DNA of 64,000 nt, from positions 2,072,501 through 2,136,500 of the forward strand of contig NC_007512.1 in NCBI RefSeq assembly GCF_000012485.1. The letters are read 5' to 3'. Origin of the DNA: Pelodictyon luteolum DSM 273 (lineage in GTDB: Bacteria; Bacteroidota; Chlorobiia; Chlorobiales; Chlorobiaceae). The translations under genes and the position numbers were made by a program. The notes below the pieces were generated by a model. It did not search any database, was not told where the DNA came from, and saw only the letters and a list, made by a program, of their open reading frames with translations. Position 1 is the first letter of the stretch; each line of letters starts with the position of its first letter. Below, piece after piece: positions 45,001-53,603 of this stretch.

Positions 45001-46650
45001 TCGGCAGAGGTGCTGGAGTTCGCCCTCCCCTTCTTTGCCTCCGCTGAAGGCATGGTACCCTCAACGCTGCGCATCGAAGGCCGCACCCCCTCACCCGAAG
45101 TCTACCTCCAGAGCGAACTGCGCAATACGAAAATCAGGGTGGCGCCGACTGAAGTCGCCTACACCCTCAACGGCGACATCGTCGTGACCCCGAGGCAGCT
45201 CGAGCTGCGCCAGCTCCAGCTGAGCGATTCACTCAAAGGAACCGGTACCCTCTCAGGCACCCTGCAGCTCCGAAACCTCGAACCCGGCGCGATCTCGGTA
45301 GACGCAAGGCTGCGCAACCTCCTGCTCTACAACAAGAAAGACAAGAAGGACGAAACCTCGTTCGGCACCATTGTGGGCACAAGCCCCGGCATGCGCCTCC
45401 GGGGCGACATATCCGCACCGGTACTTGAGGGCGAGCTGCGGGTCAACCAGGCATCATTCTCGCTCTACCGCTCGGGGGCAAACGAAAGCACGAAGTATAT
45501 AGGGGCGGAGAAGTTCATCGAGTTCGTTCCCCGCTACCCCAAACCGGTGCTGCCCGGAGACAGGCCGGCATTAAAACGCCCGAAGGACGCGGAGTTCTAC
45601 TACTCGCTCATCGACATTCTGGAGATCAGGGACTTCAAGCTCTCGGGGCAGGAACCGATGCGCTACAGCATGATCTTTGACCGGCTGCGTGGTGAAGGGC
45701 TTGAAACGACGGTCAACAACCTCTCGCTCACCGTCAACAAGCACAACCAGCAGTACCGGCTGTTCGGCTCCGTGCAGGTGGTCGGCGGCAAGTACCGGTT
45801 CTCAAACTCCAACTTCGACCTCGAGGACGGAGGGCGCATCAGCTGGAACAACGACGAGATACGAAACGGAGCCATTACGGACCTCTACGGCTCGAAGTTC
45901 GTCAGCGCCCTCTACCAGCCCACTGCCGAGCGTGACAACGTGAAGCTGCTGCTGGCCATCACCGGCACCATCAACGAGCCGCGGGTAGCGATGGGATACT
46001 ACCTCAACGAAACCGCCCAGCCATACGCCGCAACCACCACCCTCGGCAGCCACTCGGCACAGATCGACCCGAACGCCGAACTGAACGTGATCTCCATGCT
46101 GCTCTCACGGCAGTGGTATATCCGGCCCGGAAGCAACGGAGCGGGGGGCGGAGGCATTGCCGCCTCCAGCGTCGGCCTTTCAGCCGGCACCGGGCTGCTT
46201 TCCGCGCAGGTATCGAGCGCCGTTCGCAACCTTGCCGGATTGGAAAGTTTCAACCTGAACGTCGGCACCGGAGAGGATGGCGCACTCACCGGCCTCGACC
46301 TCTACTTCGCCATGCATGTACCCGGCACTGGAGGCAAGCTGCGCTTCATCGGCACCGGCAGCTCCTCGGACATCAAGCAGTCGTCCCTCTTCGGCCAGTA
46401 CGGCACGTCCCAGAAACTTGAATACCGCATCACCCCCAAAATATCCGCCGAAGCCTACCGCTCCTACGGCCAGAGCTCCAGCGAACTCATCAGCACCAAC
46501 CTCCAGAAACCCACCGAAACCTGGGGCGTGAGCCTCTCCTACAAAGAGCGCTTCCATACCTGGGACCAGTTCTGGCGCCGCATCACCGGCAAAAAGCAAC
46601 AGAAAGAAAAGCCCGCCCGGGAAAAAGAGCAGGAAATGGTGCCGCGCTGA
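42043..46650 (+). CDS. tamB: TamB / AsmA-like inter-membrane transport protein
   Basis: 1535 residues, GTG start at 42043. One N-terminal membrane anchor (ALSALLLLLSLLLAIVLNSG), a long beta-rich periplasmic groove of repeated short strands, and a C-terminal DUF490/TamB domain from about residue 1150, with the FSNSNFDLEDGGRISWNNDE hallmark. Such proteins bridge inner and outer membranes and help move phospholipids or assemble outer-membrane proteins. The C-terminus is charged (KKQQKEKPAREKEQEMVPR). Length is within the family range. No TamA-like gene is nearby. Confidence 0.9.
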   Translation: MEHLKQLAIRILAALSALLLLLSLLLAIVLNSGVLNHWAKEAGTALFNKELTGRLELEGVELKFPNRVTLIRPRIYEPGERIPALSASRVSARINFLPLLQKDITVLRFRRISADSLTARVTERENGKLNLAVIFTPRQPDSTKPGLQEFSCRRLRLQNAAVSYTPFAASGTARAAVAARNLDLRLSNFTLQEKLLKGSLEQLRFTLPRERFTLREGSGQFFITDKRAEVIGLKAAGGKSRATLSLSLDAIDLHHFDPEHALQTGSSFVNVEEILLDTDDIAMLAPGVQLPKGTYTLKGNMKGNAREAELLDLLATHNGSRLKLKGRFMNLQDREALAYTITIDSSKVSAPFLSALSPEGTVRQIAEQSGGVSFTGKAEGNLTAVKTDVAFTTGAGKGSLEATATTTPNSGVHYAGILELREFEPHRLVQMDGIKSRIALKGTIEGTQSREGIEDMKAEVVLGESLWHRQQVQSGLIRADYRNRNLQYSVEMKGAESTGLSLEGNMNFSTANPAYSLGGTLEGINMARLLPSSTYSTDLGGAVALKGEGFDPSSLNLALTVRFTPSSLNGLRIQDGSRLSAEVAQSDGASEITLSSDFMDLQLQGNYSVQQLAALSQYAAAGITREAAKENIWSGAAPPPLKADPVLKKPFILNYSINVKESAPLELFLPLGDLSFRGSAVGRALSAAGLCSVTSSIDVPTILSGSGGKLPTGRNSSDLSISGLNVQAQLECDGSGAESLSLTGRTREAETLGRKIGSASFSLRYAASTLDLKLDMDVPEPGGRITLDVAAVRSGRTYRLSVNRLSLADSSGIWSTAGTPQVLVERSALRFNRFNVAKGTQKLVLEGDLSSREPGSFTASLTGFRLDELQRFTLDPSLAPLSGTIDASLLISGSPASKTSTLDVEGRNVRYDRFQIGRLQASLRHRPGTLSFQMESNAAGGAGGGTLALNTITGSGTVPLELNYFPLRIAVPDRQRIEASFQSRNLSAEVLEFALPFFASAEGMVPSTLRIEGRTPSPEVYLQSELRNTKIRVAPTEVAYTLNGDIVVTPRQLELRQLQLSDSLKGTGTLSGTLQLRNLEPGAISVDARLRNLLLYNKKDKKDETSFGTIVGTSPGMRLRGDISAPVLEGELRVNQASFSLYRSGANESTKYIGAEKFIEFVPRYPKPVLPGDRPALKRPKDAEFYYSLIDILEIRDFKLSGQEPMRYSMIFDRLRGEGLETTVNNLSLTVNKHNQQYRLFGSVQVVGGKYRFSNSNFDLEDGGRISWNNDEIRNGAITDLYGSKFVSALYQPTAERDNVKLLLAITGTINEPRVAMGYYLNETAQPYAATTTLGSHSAQIDPNAELNVISMLLSRQWYIRPGSNGAGGGGIAASSVGLSAGTGLLSAQVSSAVRNLAGLESFNLNVGTGEDGALTGLDLYFAMHVPGTGGKLRFIGTGSSSDIKQSSLFGQYGTSQKLEYRITPKISAEAYRSYGQSSSELISTNLQKPTETWGVSLSYKERFHTWDQFWRRITGKKQQKEKPAREKEQEMVPR

Positions 46651-47071
46651 GGAATTCGAAAGAGGCTTAAGGCAGAAGAGAGATGCCGTATCGAATTCGG
46701 TGTACGATAGTTGTTCAAGACTACCCTTCAGGCCCTGACAGCCATCTCATCCAGCGCCCGGTAACCACAGAGCGCTGGAACGGACTGTTTGGCTTTTCCG
46801 GCTCTGTCATTGCAAGCCATCCATGCTGAAAGCCCTGGAAGAATATGGCGACTGTACTTCGTAGTGTGAGCAGAGCAAGTCCTCAGTGCGTCAGTATCTC
46901 TTTTCTGGTTCGAGGCAGATTGCAATACCAAAGCAGGGGTGCCATGGAAGAGGCAATATCGGAGACTTCGACACCTTCGACACTAACTTCGACACCTTCG
47001 ACACTAGCTTCGACACTCGCAAGTTCATGAACTGAAGTGGACCCCAGCCATCAGACAACATCTGCTCGAGT
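46651..47071. repeat. Gene-free gap with a 21-bp tandem repeat
   Basis: Two perfect copies of ACTTCGACACCTTCGACACTA, shown here as ACTTCGACAC/CTTCGACACTA, at 46965-47006, with a partial third to about 47016. No gene is recognised in the gap; the open frames through the repeat are only its translation. Confidence 0.7.
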
Positions 47072-47239
47072 TTAAGCAGGCTCGTACCACACGCCCCGCC
47101 CTCGGCCATGCTGTGTCAGATTGCCCTGTCCGGCCAGGTTCCGGAAGTGCAGTTGCAAGGTATTGCGACTCGCGCCGGTCAGCCTGACCGCCTCGCTGGT
47201 GGTAGTCAGATCGGCACCTGCGAGACAGCGGACCTGGTC
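47072..47239 (-). pseudogene. Winged-helix C-terminal remnant in frame with the Fic gene
   Basis: 55 codons directly after and in frame with the stop of the mobile mystery B gene: LTTTSEAVRLTGASRNTLQL, HFRNLAGQGNLTQHGRGRGV, then WYEPA and a stop at 47072-47074. This is the C-terminal HTH common in Fic and ATP-binding regulators. Either a remnant of another gene or a C-terminal extension cut off by the TGA at 47240-47242. Confidence 0.6.
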
Positions 47240-47836
47240 TCAGGATCTTGCAAATACAGATAATGGATTGAAATCACCTTGATCGGCCGCTTTTACCGCA
47301 TCGAGATATGTCTTCCTTATATTCCCATCAAGAGAGAGATCCCCGGTGCCCCAAGTGAACTGAGGTCGTTTGAACACCTGTTCGACGATGATGTCGGCCA
47401 TTAATCGACTATGTCGACCGTTACCGTCAGGAAAACAGTGAATGCTGACAAGCCGGTGCTTGAAGCGGACCGCAATGTCATCAGGGCAAAATACTTCATT
47501 GGCGATCCAGCAGCCGACATCGCCCAGCAAGTTTCTTAACTCGACACCAATCTGCCATTTATCAACCCCGATATTTGTATTGCTTTTCCTGAATTCTCCA
47601 GCCCACAACCAAACGTCTCCAAACATTCGCTTATGGAGCTCCCTGACGAACCGCTCCGTAAGGATATCCCCCTGACGAAATCTGCGCGATAAAGACCAGT
47701 GCACTGCCTGTTCGATATTTTGCTGCTCGAACTCGTCAAGCTCCCCCCTTGTGGAAATGGTAGGAATAAGCAATCCATCTTGATCATCCTCACCGATCGG
47801 CGTCTGGCCAGGAAGATATTTAAAATCTAGTCCCAT
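47240..47836 (-). CDS. Mobile mystery protein B (Fic domain)
   Basis: 198 residues, normal length for the family. N-terminus GLDFKYLPGQTPIGEDDQDGL (typical DxTPL/GQTPI start), LHKRMFGDVWLWAGEFRKSN, and Fic motif IHCFPDGNGRHSRL with catalytic His133; a Cys replaces the usual Pro after it. Probably an AMP-transferase-type toxin. Pairs with mobile mystery protein A through a 10-bp overlap. Confidence 0.9.
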   Translation of the reverse strand: MGLDFKYLPGQTPIGEDDQDGLLIPTISTRGELDEFEQQNIEQAVHWSLSRRFRQGDILTERFVRELHKRMFGDVWLWAGEFRKSNTNIGVDKWQIGVELRNLLGDVGCWIANEVFCPDDIAVRFKHRLVSIHCFPDGNGRHSRLMADIIVEQVFKRPQFTWGTGDLSLDGNIRKTYLDAVKAADQGDFNPLSVFARS

Positions 47837-48285
47837 AACATTTTAGGCATTTCCCGCTTAATCTCTTCTGCCCGCTCCCTGATAGCGGCCTCAATACGCT
47901 CTGCGGAATTTTCCTGAGCTTCAAGCCTCATGCTCTGTGCGGCTCTTAGCACAATGTTGGAAGCAAGCTCCCGGGCTTTTCTGTCAACCAGCGCATTGAT
48001 GCTGCCATCGTTCGGGACGAGCCCATACACCAGCTTCATATCCAAGGCTGATGCGATTTCCCTTAGAGATTTGATGGTTATGGATCCTTCTTTTTCCCGC
48101 TGCTCAATATTCTGGATGTTTTGCTTTGTGACCCCCAACTTGTTGCCGAGCTGCTGCATCGACATGCCGAGGGCTGTCCTGATGGCTTTTATCCAGCCTG
48201 TAGGTGGAGCCGTGAGTGCGGCAGCAGGATAAAATGCCTGCATTTTATCGTCCAGATGCTTCTGTTGTAATAATCTGCTCTTCAT
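47827..48285 (-). CDS. Mobile mystery protein A (XRE-type partner)
   Basis: 152 residues. HTH: WIKAIRTALGMSMQQLGNKL, GVTKQNIQNIEQREKEGSIT, residues 30-75. C-terminal helices (ASNIVLRAAQSMRLEAQ). The A/B pair is known from mobile elements and behaves like a toxin-antitoxin couple; A would repress the operon. Complete. Confidence 0.9.
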   Translation of the reverse strand: MKSRLLQQKHLDDKMQAFYPAAALTAPPTGWIKAIRTALGMSMQQLGNKLGVTKQNIQNIEQREKEGSITIKSLREIASALDMKLVYGLVPNDGSINALVDRKARELASNIVLRAAQSMRLEAQENSAERIEAAIRERAEEIKREMPKMLWD

Positions 48286-48426
48286 GACGTCAATCCTTAT
48301 ATTGTCAAATACATAACAAAAGTAATGCTATATATTGACATTTCATATCTTTATGACAATAGATATATTTACCATTTATCGATCGACAGTGAGCGGACAA
48401 CATCGCGAGTGTGAGGGCTGCGCGAT

Positions 48427-49113
48427 ATTGAGGAACATAAGACACGACCGAGGGACATTGAATCCGCCCTGCACGACAACTTCTTACATCAGGAGGAAAA
48501 GCGGAACCTGCAACGGGAAGCGATTGCGCATAGTACCGTGCAGAAGAGAATAGACTCCATGCATGCGGAAGGAATGCTGCAGGACCCTGTGTCCGGCACC
48601 TTCATACAGTGGCTGCATGAGCAGTTCTATCTAAATCTGCCGGAGAGCATGTGCCAAATTGAAAAGCAGGGACGGTCGCTGACCATTGTTCCAGGTGAAT
48701 ACCGGAACAGAGCGGAGCAGGATGTCAGTGTAGGCCTGCATCAGCCTCCATCAAGCATACATGTCAATGATTTTATGGCCTATTCAATGGAGCGCGCTAT
48801 ACCCTTGCACCCATGGGAAAAGGCATGCGCATCGTCGCCATGGCCGCAGCTCATCATCGGTTTAACTACATTCATCCTTTCCCGGACGGCAATGGCAGGG
48901 TTAGCCGATTGTTGATCAATACGGGATACTGCGGATTTCCTGGTGTGCAGTTTCTCAGCCAGACCGTTCTGAGTCAGACCTGCCTGGATTCTGGCCTGAC
49001 GCAGTAACTCCCCAATCCGGAACTGCTCATAGCCCCGATCAAAAGTTCAGGCAAAATCCGCCGGAAGATTCGCCCCTTTTCTCAAGTGTACAGCTCAAGA
49101 TCATCCATGCTCC
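48427..49113 (+). pseudogene. Decayed, internally deleted copy of the Fic-HigA locus
   Basis: 48427-48915 is nearly identical to 49584-50070 in the intact Fic gene, except for a 2-bp insertion (GAGCGCGCTATACC for GAGCGCTATACC) that shifts the frame before the Fic motif. At 48914 the sequence jumps to a near-identical copy of 50745-50942, the HigA gene. The 675 bp between are missing. The 5' end of the Fic gene is also lost. Confidence 0.85.
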
Positions 49114-49397
49114 CCCCGCATGTATCCCTTGAGGTGGATAGTAATCCAACACAGAAATACCCAATCAAACCTGGGCACCAGAGAACATTGAGGAGACCGC
49201 CGGGACGCCTAAGGGGAGCGCACATGGAGGTAGTTTCAATGCGGTCGGCTCACTGCAGAAAACAGCGAAAAAAAACAAACCGGTCGTTCGATAAACAGCA
49301 GAGAAAAACATCGGCAAAAATATCGGCATAATTTTTACCATAAAACGCGTAAATTGTTTTGTTTATAACATAAAAGCAAAAAAATAATCGGCAGAAA
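49114..49397. promoter_or_regulatory. Gap upstream of the Fic gene
   Basis: No gene seen. The last 90 bp are AT-rich, unlike the surroundings; TTGTTT (about 49354) and TATAAC (about 49364) lie close together and no properly spaced promoter could be fixed. Confidence 0.35.
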
Positions 49398-50585
49398 ATG
49401 ACACTTATAGAAGTACCTGCCCGTATAGACCCATGTATGCCCAGCGCACTGGAACCCGAAGTAGTCGATTTGATCGCCTCGCTGTCATCTGCAGCAGGAT
49501 TGCTCGACAGTTCCCTGCATCCGGTAACGGCTGGTAGCCTTGCAGATCTGGTAAGGGTCATGAACTGCTACTATTCCAACCTCATTGAGGGACATAAGAC
49601 ACGACCGAGGGACATTGAATCCGCCCTGCACGACAACTTCTTACATCAGGAGGAAAAGCGGAACCTGCAACGGGAAGCGATTGCGCATATTACCGTGCAG
49701 AAGAGAATAGACTCCATGCATGCGGAAGGAATGCTGCAGGACCCTGTGTCCGGCACCTTCATACAGTGGTTGCATAAGCAGTTCTATCTAAATCTGCCAG
49801 AGAGCATGTGCCAAATTAAAAAGCAGGGACGGTCGCTGACCATCGTTCCAGGTGAATACCGGAACAGAGCGGAGCAGGATGTCAGTGTAGGCCTGCATCA
49901 GCCTCCATCAAGCATACATGTCAATGATTTTATGGCCTATTTCATGGAGCGCTATACCCTTGCATCCATGGGAAAAGGCATGCGCATCGTCGCCATGGCC
50001 GCAGCTCATCATCGGTTTAACTACATTCATCCTTTCCCGGACGGCAATGGCAGGGTTAGCCGATTGTTGAGTCATGCTATGGGCCTATACGCTGGAATCG
50101 GGGCACATGGCCTCTGGTCAATATCCAGAGGGCTTGCAAGGGGGCTTGAGGGGCCTGGTGATTATATGAGGATGATGGAGCGTGCCGATATGGCACGCCA
50201 AGGCGACCTTGATCTGCGAGGAAACCTCTCCCTCAGGGCACTGAATGATTTCATCATCTGGTTCCTCAAGGTCTCTCTGGACCAGATCACGTTTATGCAG
50301 AGCTTGTTTGCATTTGATTCGCTCTCGTCAAGGCTGCGGATGTACTGTCTCAGAGAGGAGTGGGACCGCGAAGCATTCACGCTGCTTGAAGCCGTCCTTG
50401 TCCGAGGCGAGATTCCGCGGGGCGAAGTCGCCCGCATCACATCAAAAAAAGAGCGGAGCGCAAGGATAATGCTCAGCGGCCTCATACAGCATGGCATCCT
50501 CGGCTCAAGCACCCCGAAATCCCCTGTCTCACTCCGCTTCCCCGTTTCCGCCGCCGAAACCCTCTTTCCGAATCTCTTCCCTTAA
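49398..50585 (+). CDS. Fic-family protein (class II, intramolecular inhibition)
   Basis: 395 residues, complete. N-terminal inhibitory helix [13 protein letters not shown] carries the S-x3-E-G motif (S60, E64, G65), which blocks ATP in the active site. DUF4172/Fic_N region, then the Fic core with [14 protein letters not shown] at 211-224 (catalytic His211), and a C-terminal winged helix ([22 protein letters not shown]). Likely modifies a target protein with AMP. A degenerate duplicate lies just upstream; a HigBA-type pair follows on the other strand. Confidence 0.92.
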   Translation: MTLIEVPARIDPCMPSALEPEVVDLIASLSSAAGLLDSSLHPVTAGSLADLVRVMNCYYSNLIEGHKTRPRDIESALHDNFLHQEEKRNLQREAIAHITVQKRIDSMHAEGMLQDPVSGTFIQWLHKQFYLNLPESMCQIKKQGRSLTIVPGEYRNRAEQDVSVGLHQPPSSIHVNDFMAYFMERYTLASMGKGMRIVAMAAAHHRFNYIHPFPDGNGRVSRLLSHAMGLYAGIGAHGLWSISRGLARGLEGPGDYMRMMERADMARQGDLDLRGNLSLRALNDFIIWFLKVSLDQITFMQSLFAFDSLSSRLRMYCLREEWDREAFTLLEAVLVRGEIPRGEVARITSKKERSARIMLSGLIQHGILGSSTPKSPVSLRFPVSAAETLFPNLFP

Positions 50586-50663
50586 AGACCAAAAGGGGCA
50601 GCGCCAACAATTCGCAGGCGTAATCCAGCATATGAAAGGTGAGGTTCGCCGACCATCAATCAA

Positions 50664-50939
50664 CTACTGAATCACCACCTTCAGTTTTTTCCCGAGGGCC
50701 TCGGCATAATGGGCAAGCGTCGACAAACGAATATCTTCCGAATGGTTCTCAATACGGGATACTGCGGATTTCCTGGTGTGCAGTTTCTCAGCCAGATCGT
50801 TCTGAGTCAGACCTGCCTGGATTCTGACCTGACGCAGTAACTCCCCAATCCGGAACTGCTCATAGCCCCGTTCAAAAGTTCGGGCAAAATCTGGAGAAGA
50901 TTCGCCCCTTTTCTCAGTGTACCGATCAAGATCATCCAT
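50664..50939 (-). CDS. higA: HigA-type XRE antitoxin
   Basis: 91 residues from ATG 50939 ([12 protein letters not shown]); the frame runs 16 codons further upstream into the toxin gene. [43 protein letters not shown]. Its ATG overlaps the toxin end by 8 bp, the usual higBA order. Intact, while HigB is broken; a second partial copy lies at 48914-49113. Confidence 0.88.
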   Translation of the reverse strand: MDDLDRYTEKRGESSPDFARTFERGYEQFRIGELLRQVRIQAGLTQNDLAEKLHTRKSAVSRIENHSEDIRLSTLAHYAEALGKKLKVVIQ

Positions 50940-51280
50940 TGTTATTCCTCTCGAGATAGTCATGTTTACGTTTTGTAGCAAGCGCAATTTCCGAGGCGGG
51001 GGTCTTCTGGCTTTTCTTTCGGAATCCGTTGGTCAATACAACCAGACGCCCACCATCTAGAAATCCCAACAGGCGAAAAGCATTACTTCCCTGCTGAGCC
51101 CGAATCTCCCAAATGCCATCGGAACCCTGGAATTTTATTGAAATACTCGGTCGATACCGAATGTAGCTCTCGTACCAATCGAAGCACCCAAAGAACCTTC
51201 TTGACTTCCTTGTCAGAAAGGGTATCCAGGTATTCATCGACAGGACTTTTCCCCGACGGGGTCTTAAAGAAGAAGATTTC
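50932..51280 (-). pseudogene. HigB-type (Gp49/RelE-like) toxin, frameshifted
   Basis: One frame reads [46 protein letters not shown], then loses the family. The next frame continues [45 protein letters not shown] to its stop at 50932. The switch lies near 51135. No in-frame start codon precedes the first segment (a TGA is immediately upstream). Toxin probably inactive. Confidence 0.8.
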
Positions 51281-51750
51281 TCACAGATCAAATGTTAACA
51301 AAAAGGTGAACCACCTGCAACAGTATAAAGTTTCGACTTGCGCAGGAGCAGTCTCGAGGAGCTGAGAGAGAACGACTTTGAGATTGATGGCCTGACCGGG
51401 TATCGCTGTTCCGATTCTCCCATGAGGGTTTCGATCCAGTTGCCGATTTTCTGGATTTCGCCGACGAAGTGGACCGCCTGATTGCCCTGGGGAAGCCCGA
51501 GGCTTCAGTCTCGCTGCATCCCACTACCGACTGATCCAGCTCGACTGGCTGTGGAGTTCACCCTGTGATGAGATTGTTTCGTTGAACCGCATGGAGGAGG
51601 GCGGGTTTAGAAGTCACCATGACGATCACCATGACGATAACTATGACGATAACTATGACGTCAGACCTCCTCTGTCCGGCCCTTCAGGCGGTTCAAAGGG
51701 GGCATCTGGCAACCTTTTTTGTGGAAGGGAATTTTGTACATTAAGGGTAT
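51281..51750. other. Gap with gene debris and a 12-bp tandem repeat
   Basis: About 51420-51532 plus, a frame reads EGFDPVADFLDFADEVDRLI, ALGKPEASVSLHPTTD and stops: a C-terminal fragment, family not recognised. At 51619-51662 the 12-bp unit ATGACGATAACT (variant ATGACGATCACC) repeats about 3.6 times. The rest shows nothing definite. Confidence 0.5.
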
Positions 51751-53007
51751 ATGGTTTTTGCATTAAACAGGGGTTGCAGCGTGAAGGGAAAGCGGATTGT
51801 ACTGGGGGTGTGCGGCGGAATTGCCGCGTATAAAACACCACATCTGGTGCGTCTCCTGAAAAAGGCGGGCGCTGAGGTGAGGGTTGCGCTGACCGAAGCC
51901 GGCGGGCGGTTCGTCAGCGAGCTCTCTCTTGCGACCGTGTCCCAGGAACCCGTCCTCCGCAGCATGTTCCCCGCAACCGACACTCCCGGAGTCGACTATA
52001 CAACCCACATCTCGCTTGGAGAGTGGGCCGACGCCCTCGTCATTGCGCCGGCAACAGCCAATACGATCGCCAAACTGGCCGCAGGGCTGTCGGACGACAT
52101 GCTGACCGCCTGCTTCATCACCCTCCGTCCCGACCGGCCGGTGCTCATCTTCCCCGCCATGGACGGCTATATGTTCGCATCCCCTTCGGTGCAGCGCAAT
52201 ACAGGTACCCTCTCTCAACAGGGGTGCCGGGTGTTCAGCCCCGAACAGGGAGAACTCGCTTCAGGCCAGTGCGGCCTCGGCCGCATGGCTGATCCCGAAG
52301 AGATCGTACGCCAGCTTCAGGAAGCACTCACACCGGACCCTATCCTCAGCGGAAAACATGTGGTGGTGACTGCCGGCCCGACGCGCGAAAAGATCGACGG
52401 GGTGCGCTTCATTTCCAATTACTCTTCGGGCAGGATGGGCTTCGCCATCGCCCGGGCGGCTTACCGTCGCGGTGCCCGTGTGACCTTGATTGCCGGTCCT
52501 GTGCAGCTTCCAACCCCCGAAGGCATTGTGTGCATCAAGGTCGAGAGCGCCCGGGAGATGGACGAAGCCGCACGCGCTCTGTACGAGGGCACGGATATCT
52601 TCATCGGGGCGGCAGCGGTGGCCGACTACCGTCCGCTGGAAGCGGTTGAGGGCAAGCTGAAAAAAGGTGCAGAGACGATGGCGGTACAGCTCCAGCTGAA
52701 CCCCGACATCCTTGCCGGGTTCGGAGCACAGAAAAAGGCGGGACAGCTCGCCGTAGGCTTTGCGCTCGAAACCGCCGGAGGCCTCCTAAACGCAAAAGGC
52801 AAGCTCGAATCGAAGAACCTCGACCTCATCGCATTCAATACCTTCGAACAGCCGGGTTCGGGCTTTGAGGGCGATACGAACCGCCTGACCCTTATTGAGC
52901 GGAACGGCAGAACGGATGCGCTCCCCCTTATGACGAAAGACGAAGCCGCAGGAAAGCTGCTTGAGGCCGTCTCCCGGATTATGGGGGCGGAGGGAGGGAA
53001 CGCTTGA
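51751..53007 (+). CDS. coaBC: Phosphopantothenoylcysteine decarboxylase / phosphopantothenate-cysteine ligase
   Basis: 418 residues; ATG 51751 has AAGGG just upstream, GTG 51781 is an alternative that starts at the family core. CoaC half (1-190): flavoprotein loop LGVCGGIAAYKT, catalytic His in YTTHISLGEWAD, VIAPATANTIAKLA, PAMDGYMFASPSVQRN (PAMD instead of PAMN, as in Bacteroidetes/Chlorobi). CoaB half: VTAGPTREKIDGVRFISNYS, SGRMG, AAAVADYRP, LKKG. Two steps of coenzyme A synthesis. Starts a four-gene run. Confidence 0.96.
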   Translation: MVFALNRGCSVKGKRIVLGVCGGIAAYKTPHLVRLLKKAGAEVRVALTEAGGRFVSELSLATVSQEPVLRSMFPATDTPGVDYTTHISLGEWADALVIAPATANTIAKLAAGLSDDMLTACFITLRPDRPVLIFPAMDGYMFASPSVQRNTGTLSQQGCRVFSPEQGELASGQCGLGRMADPEEIVRQLQEALTPDPILSGKHVVVTAGPTREKIDGVRFISNYSSGRMGFAIARAAYRRGARVTLIAGPVQLPTPEGIVCIKVESAREMDEAARALYEGTDIFIGAAAVADYRPLEAVEGKLKKGAETMAVQLQLNPDILAGFGAQKKAGQLAVGFALETAGGLLNAKGKLESKNLDLIAFNTFEQPGSGFEGDTNRLTLIERNGRTDALPLMTKDEAAGKLLEAVSRIMGAEGGNA

Positions 53008-53603
53008 AGGACGTACCCACAGCAGAAGCACTCGGGGCACTCCGCCTGGAAACGCTCGAGTGCCGGAAATGCCGGCTTGCCGAAACCCGCAACACGGTTG
53101 TGTTCGGTGAAGGCGACCCTGAATCGAAGCTGGTGGTGATCGGTGAAGGACCCGGGGCCGAGGAGGATGCAACAGGCAAGCCATTCGTCGGCCGCTCGGG
53201 CCAGCTGCTCACCAAAATCCTTGCGGCAATCGGCTTCAGCCGCGAGGAAGTGTTCATCTGCAACATCGTCAAGTGCCGGCCGCCACAGAACCGCAACCCG
53301 GCGCATGATGAAATAGCGGCATGTACCCCGTGGCTGAAAAGCCAGATCGAAATCATCCGTCCGAAGGTGATCCTCCTGCTCGGAAAGGTTGCGGCAAACA
53401 CCATCCTCCAGAACTCGCTTTCGATGGGTGCGATGCGGGGGAAGGTGCTTCAGTGGGAAGGAGTCGACTGCTTCGTGACCTACCATCCGGCCGCACTGCT
53501 CCGCAACCCCAACTGGAAGCGGGGGTGCTGGGAGGACGTGCAGCTGCTCAGGCACCATTATGACAACATTACCATGCCCGTCAAGGAGACGGGGGCTGAA
53601 TGA
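53004..53603 (+). CDS. udg: Uracil-DNA glycosylase, family 4/5 (Fe-S)
   Basis: 199 residues. TTG start at 53004 overlaps the coaBC stop (TTGA), with GGAGGGA upstream. Motif A GEGPGAEEDATGKPFVGRSG, motif B YHPAALLRNP. Cluster cysteines: LECRKCRLAET, NIVKCRPPQNRNP and AACTPWL. Removes uracil from DNA. Overlaps dnaB by four bases, so the helicase is translationally coupled to it. Confidence 0.94.
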   Translation: MKDVPTAEALGALRLETLECRKCRLAETRNTVVFGEGDPESKLVVIGEGPGAEEDATGKPFVGRSGQLLTKILAAIGFSREEVFICNIVKCRPPQNRNPAHDEIAACTPWLKSQIEIIRPKVILLLGKVAANTILQNSLSMGAMRGKVLQWEGVDCFVTYHPAALLRNPNWKRGCWEDVQLLRHHYDNITMPVKETGAE

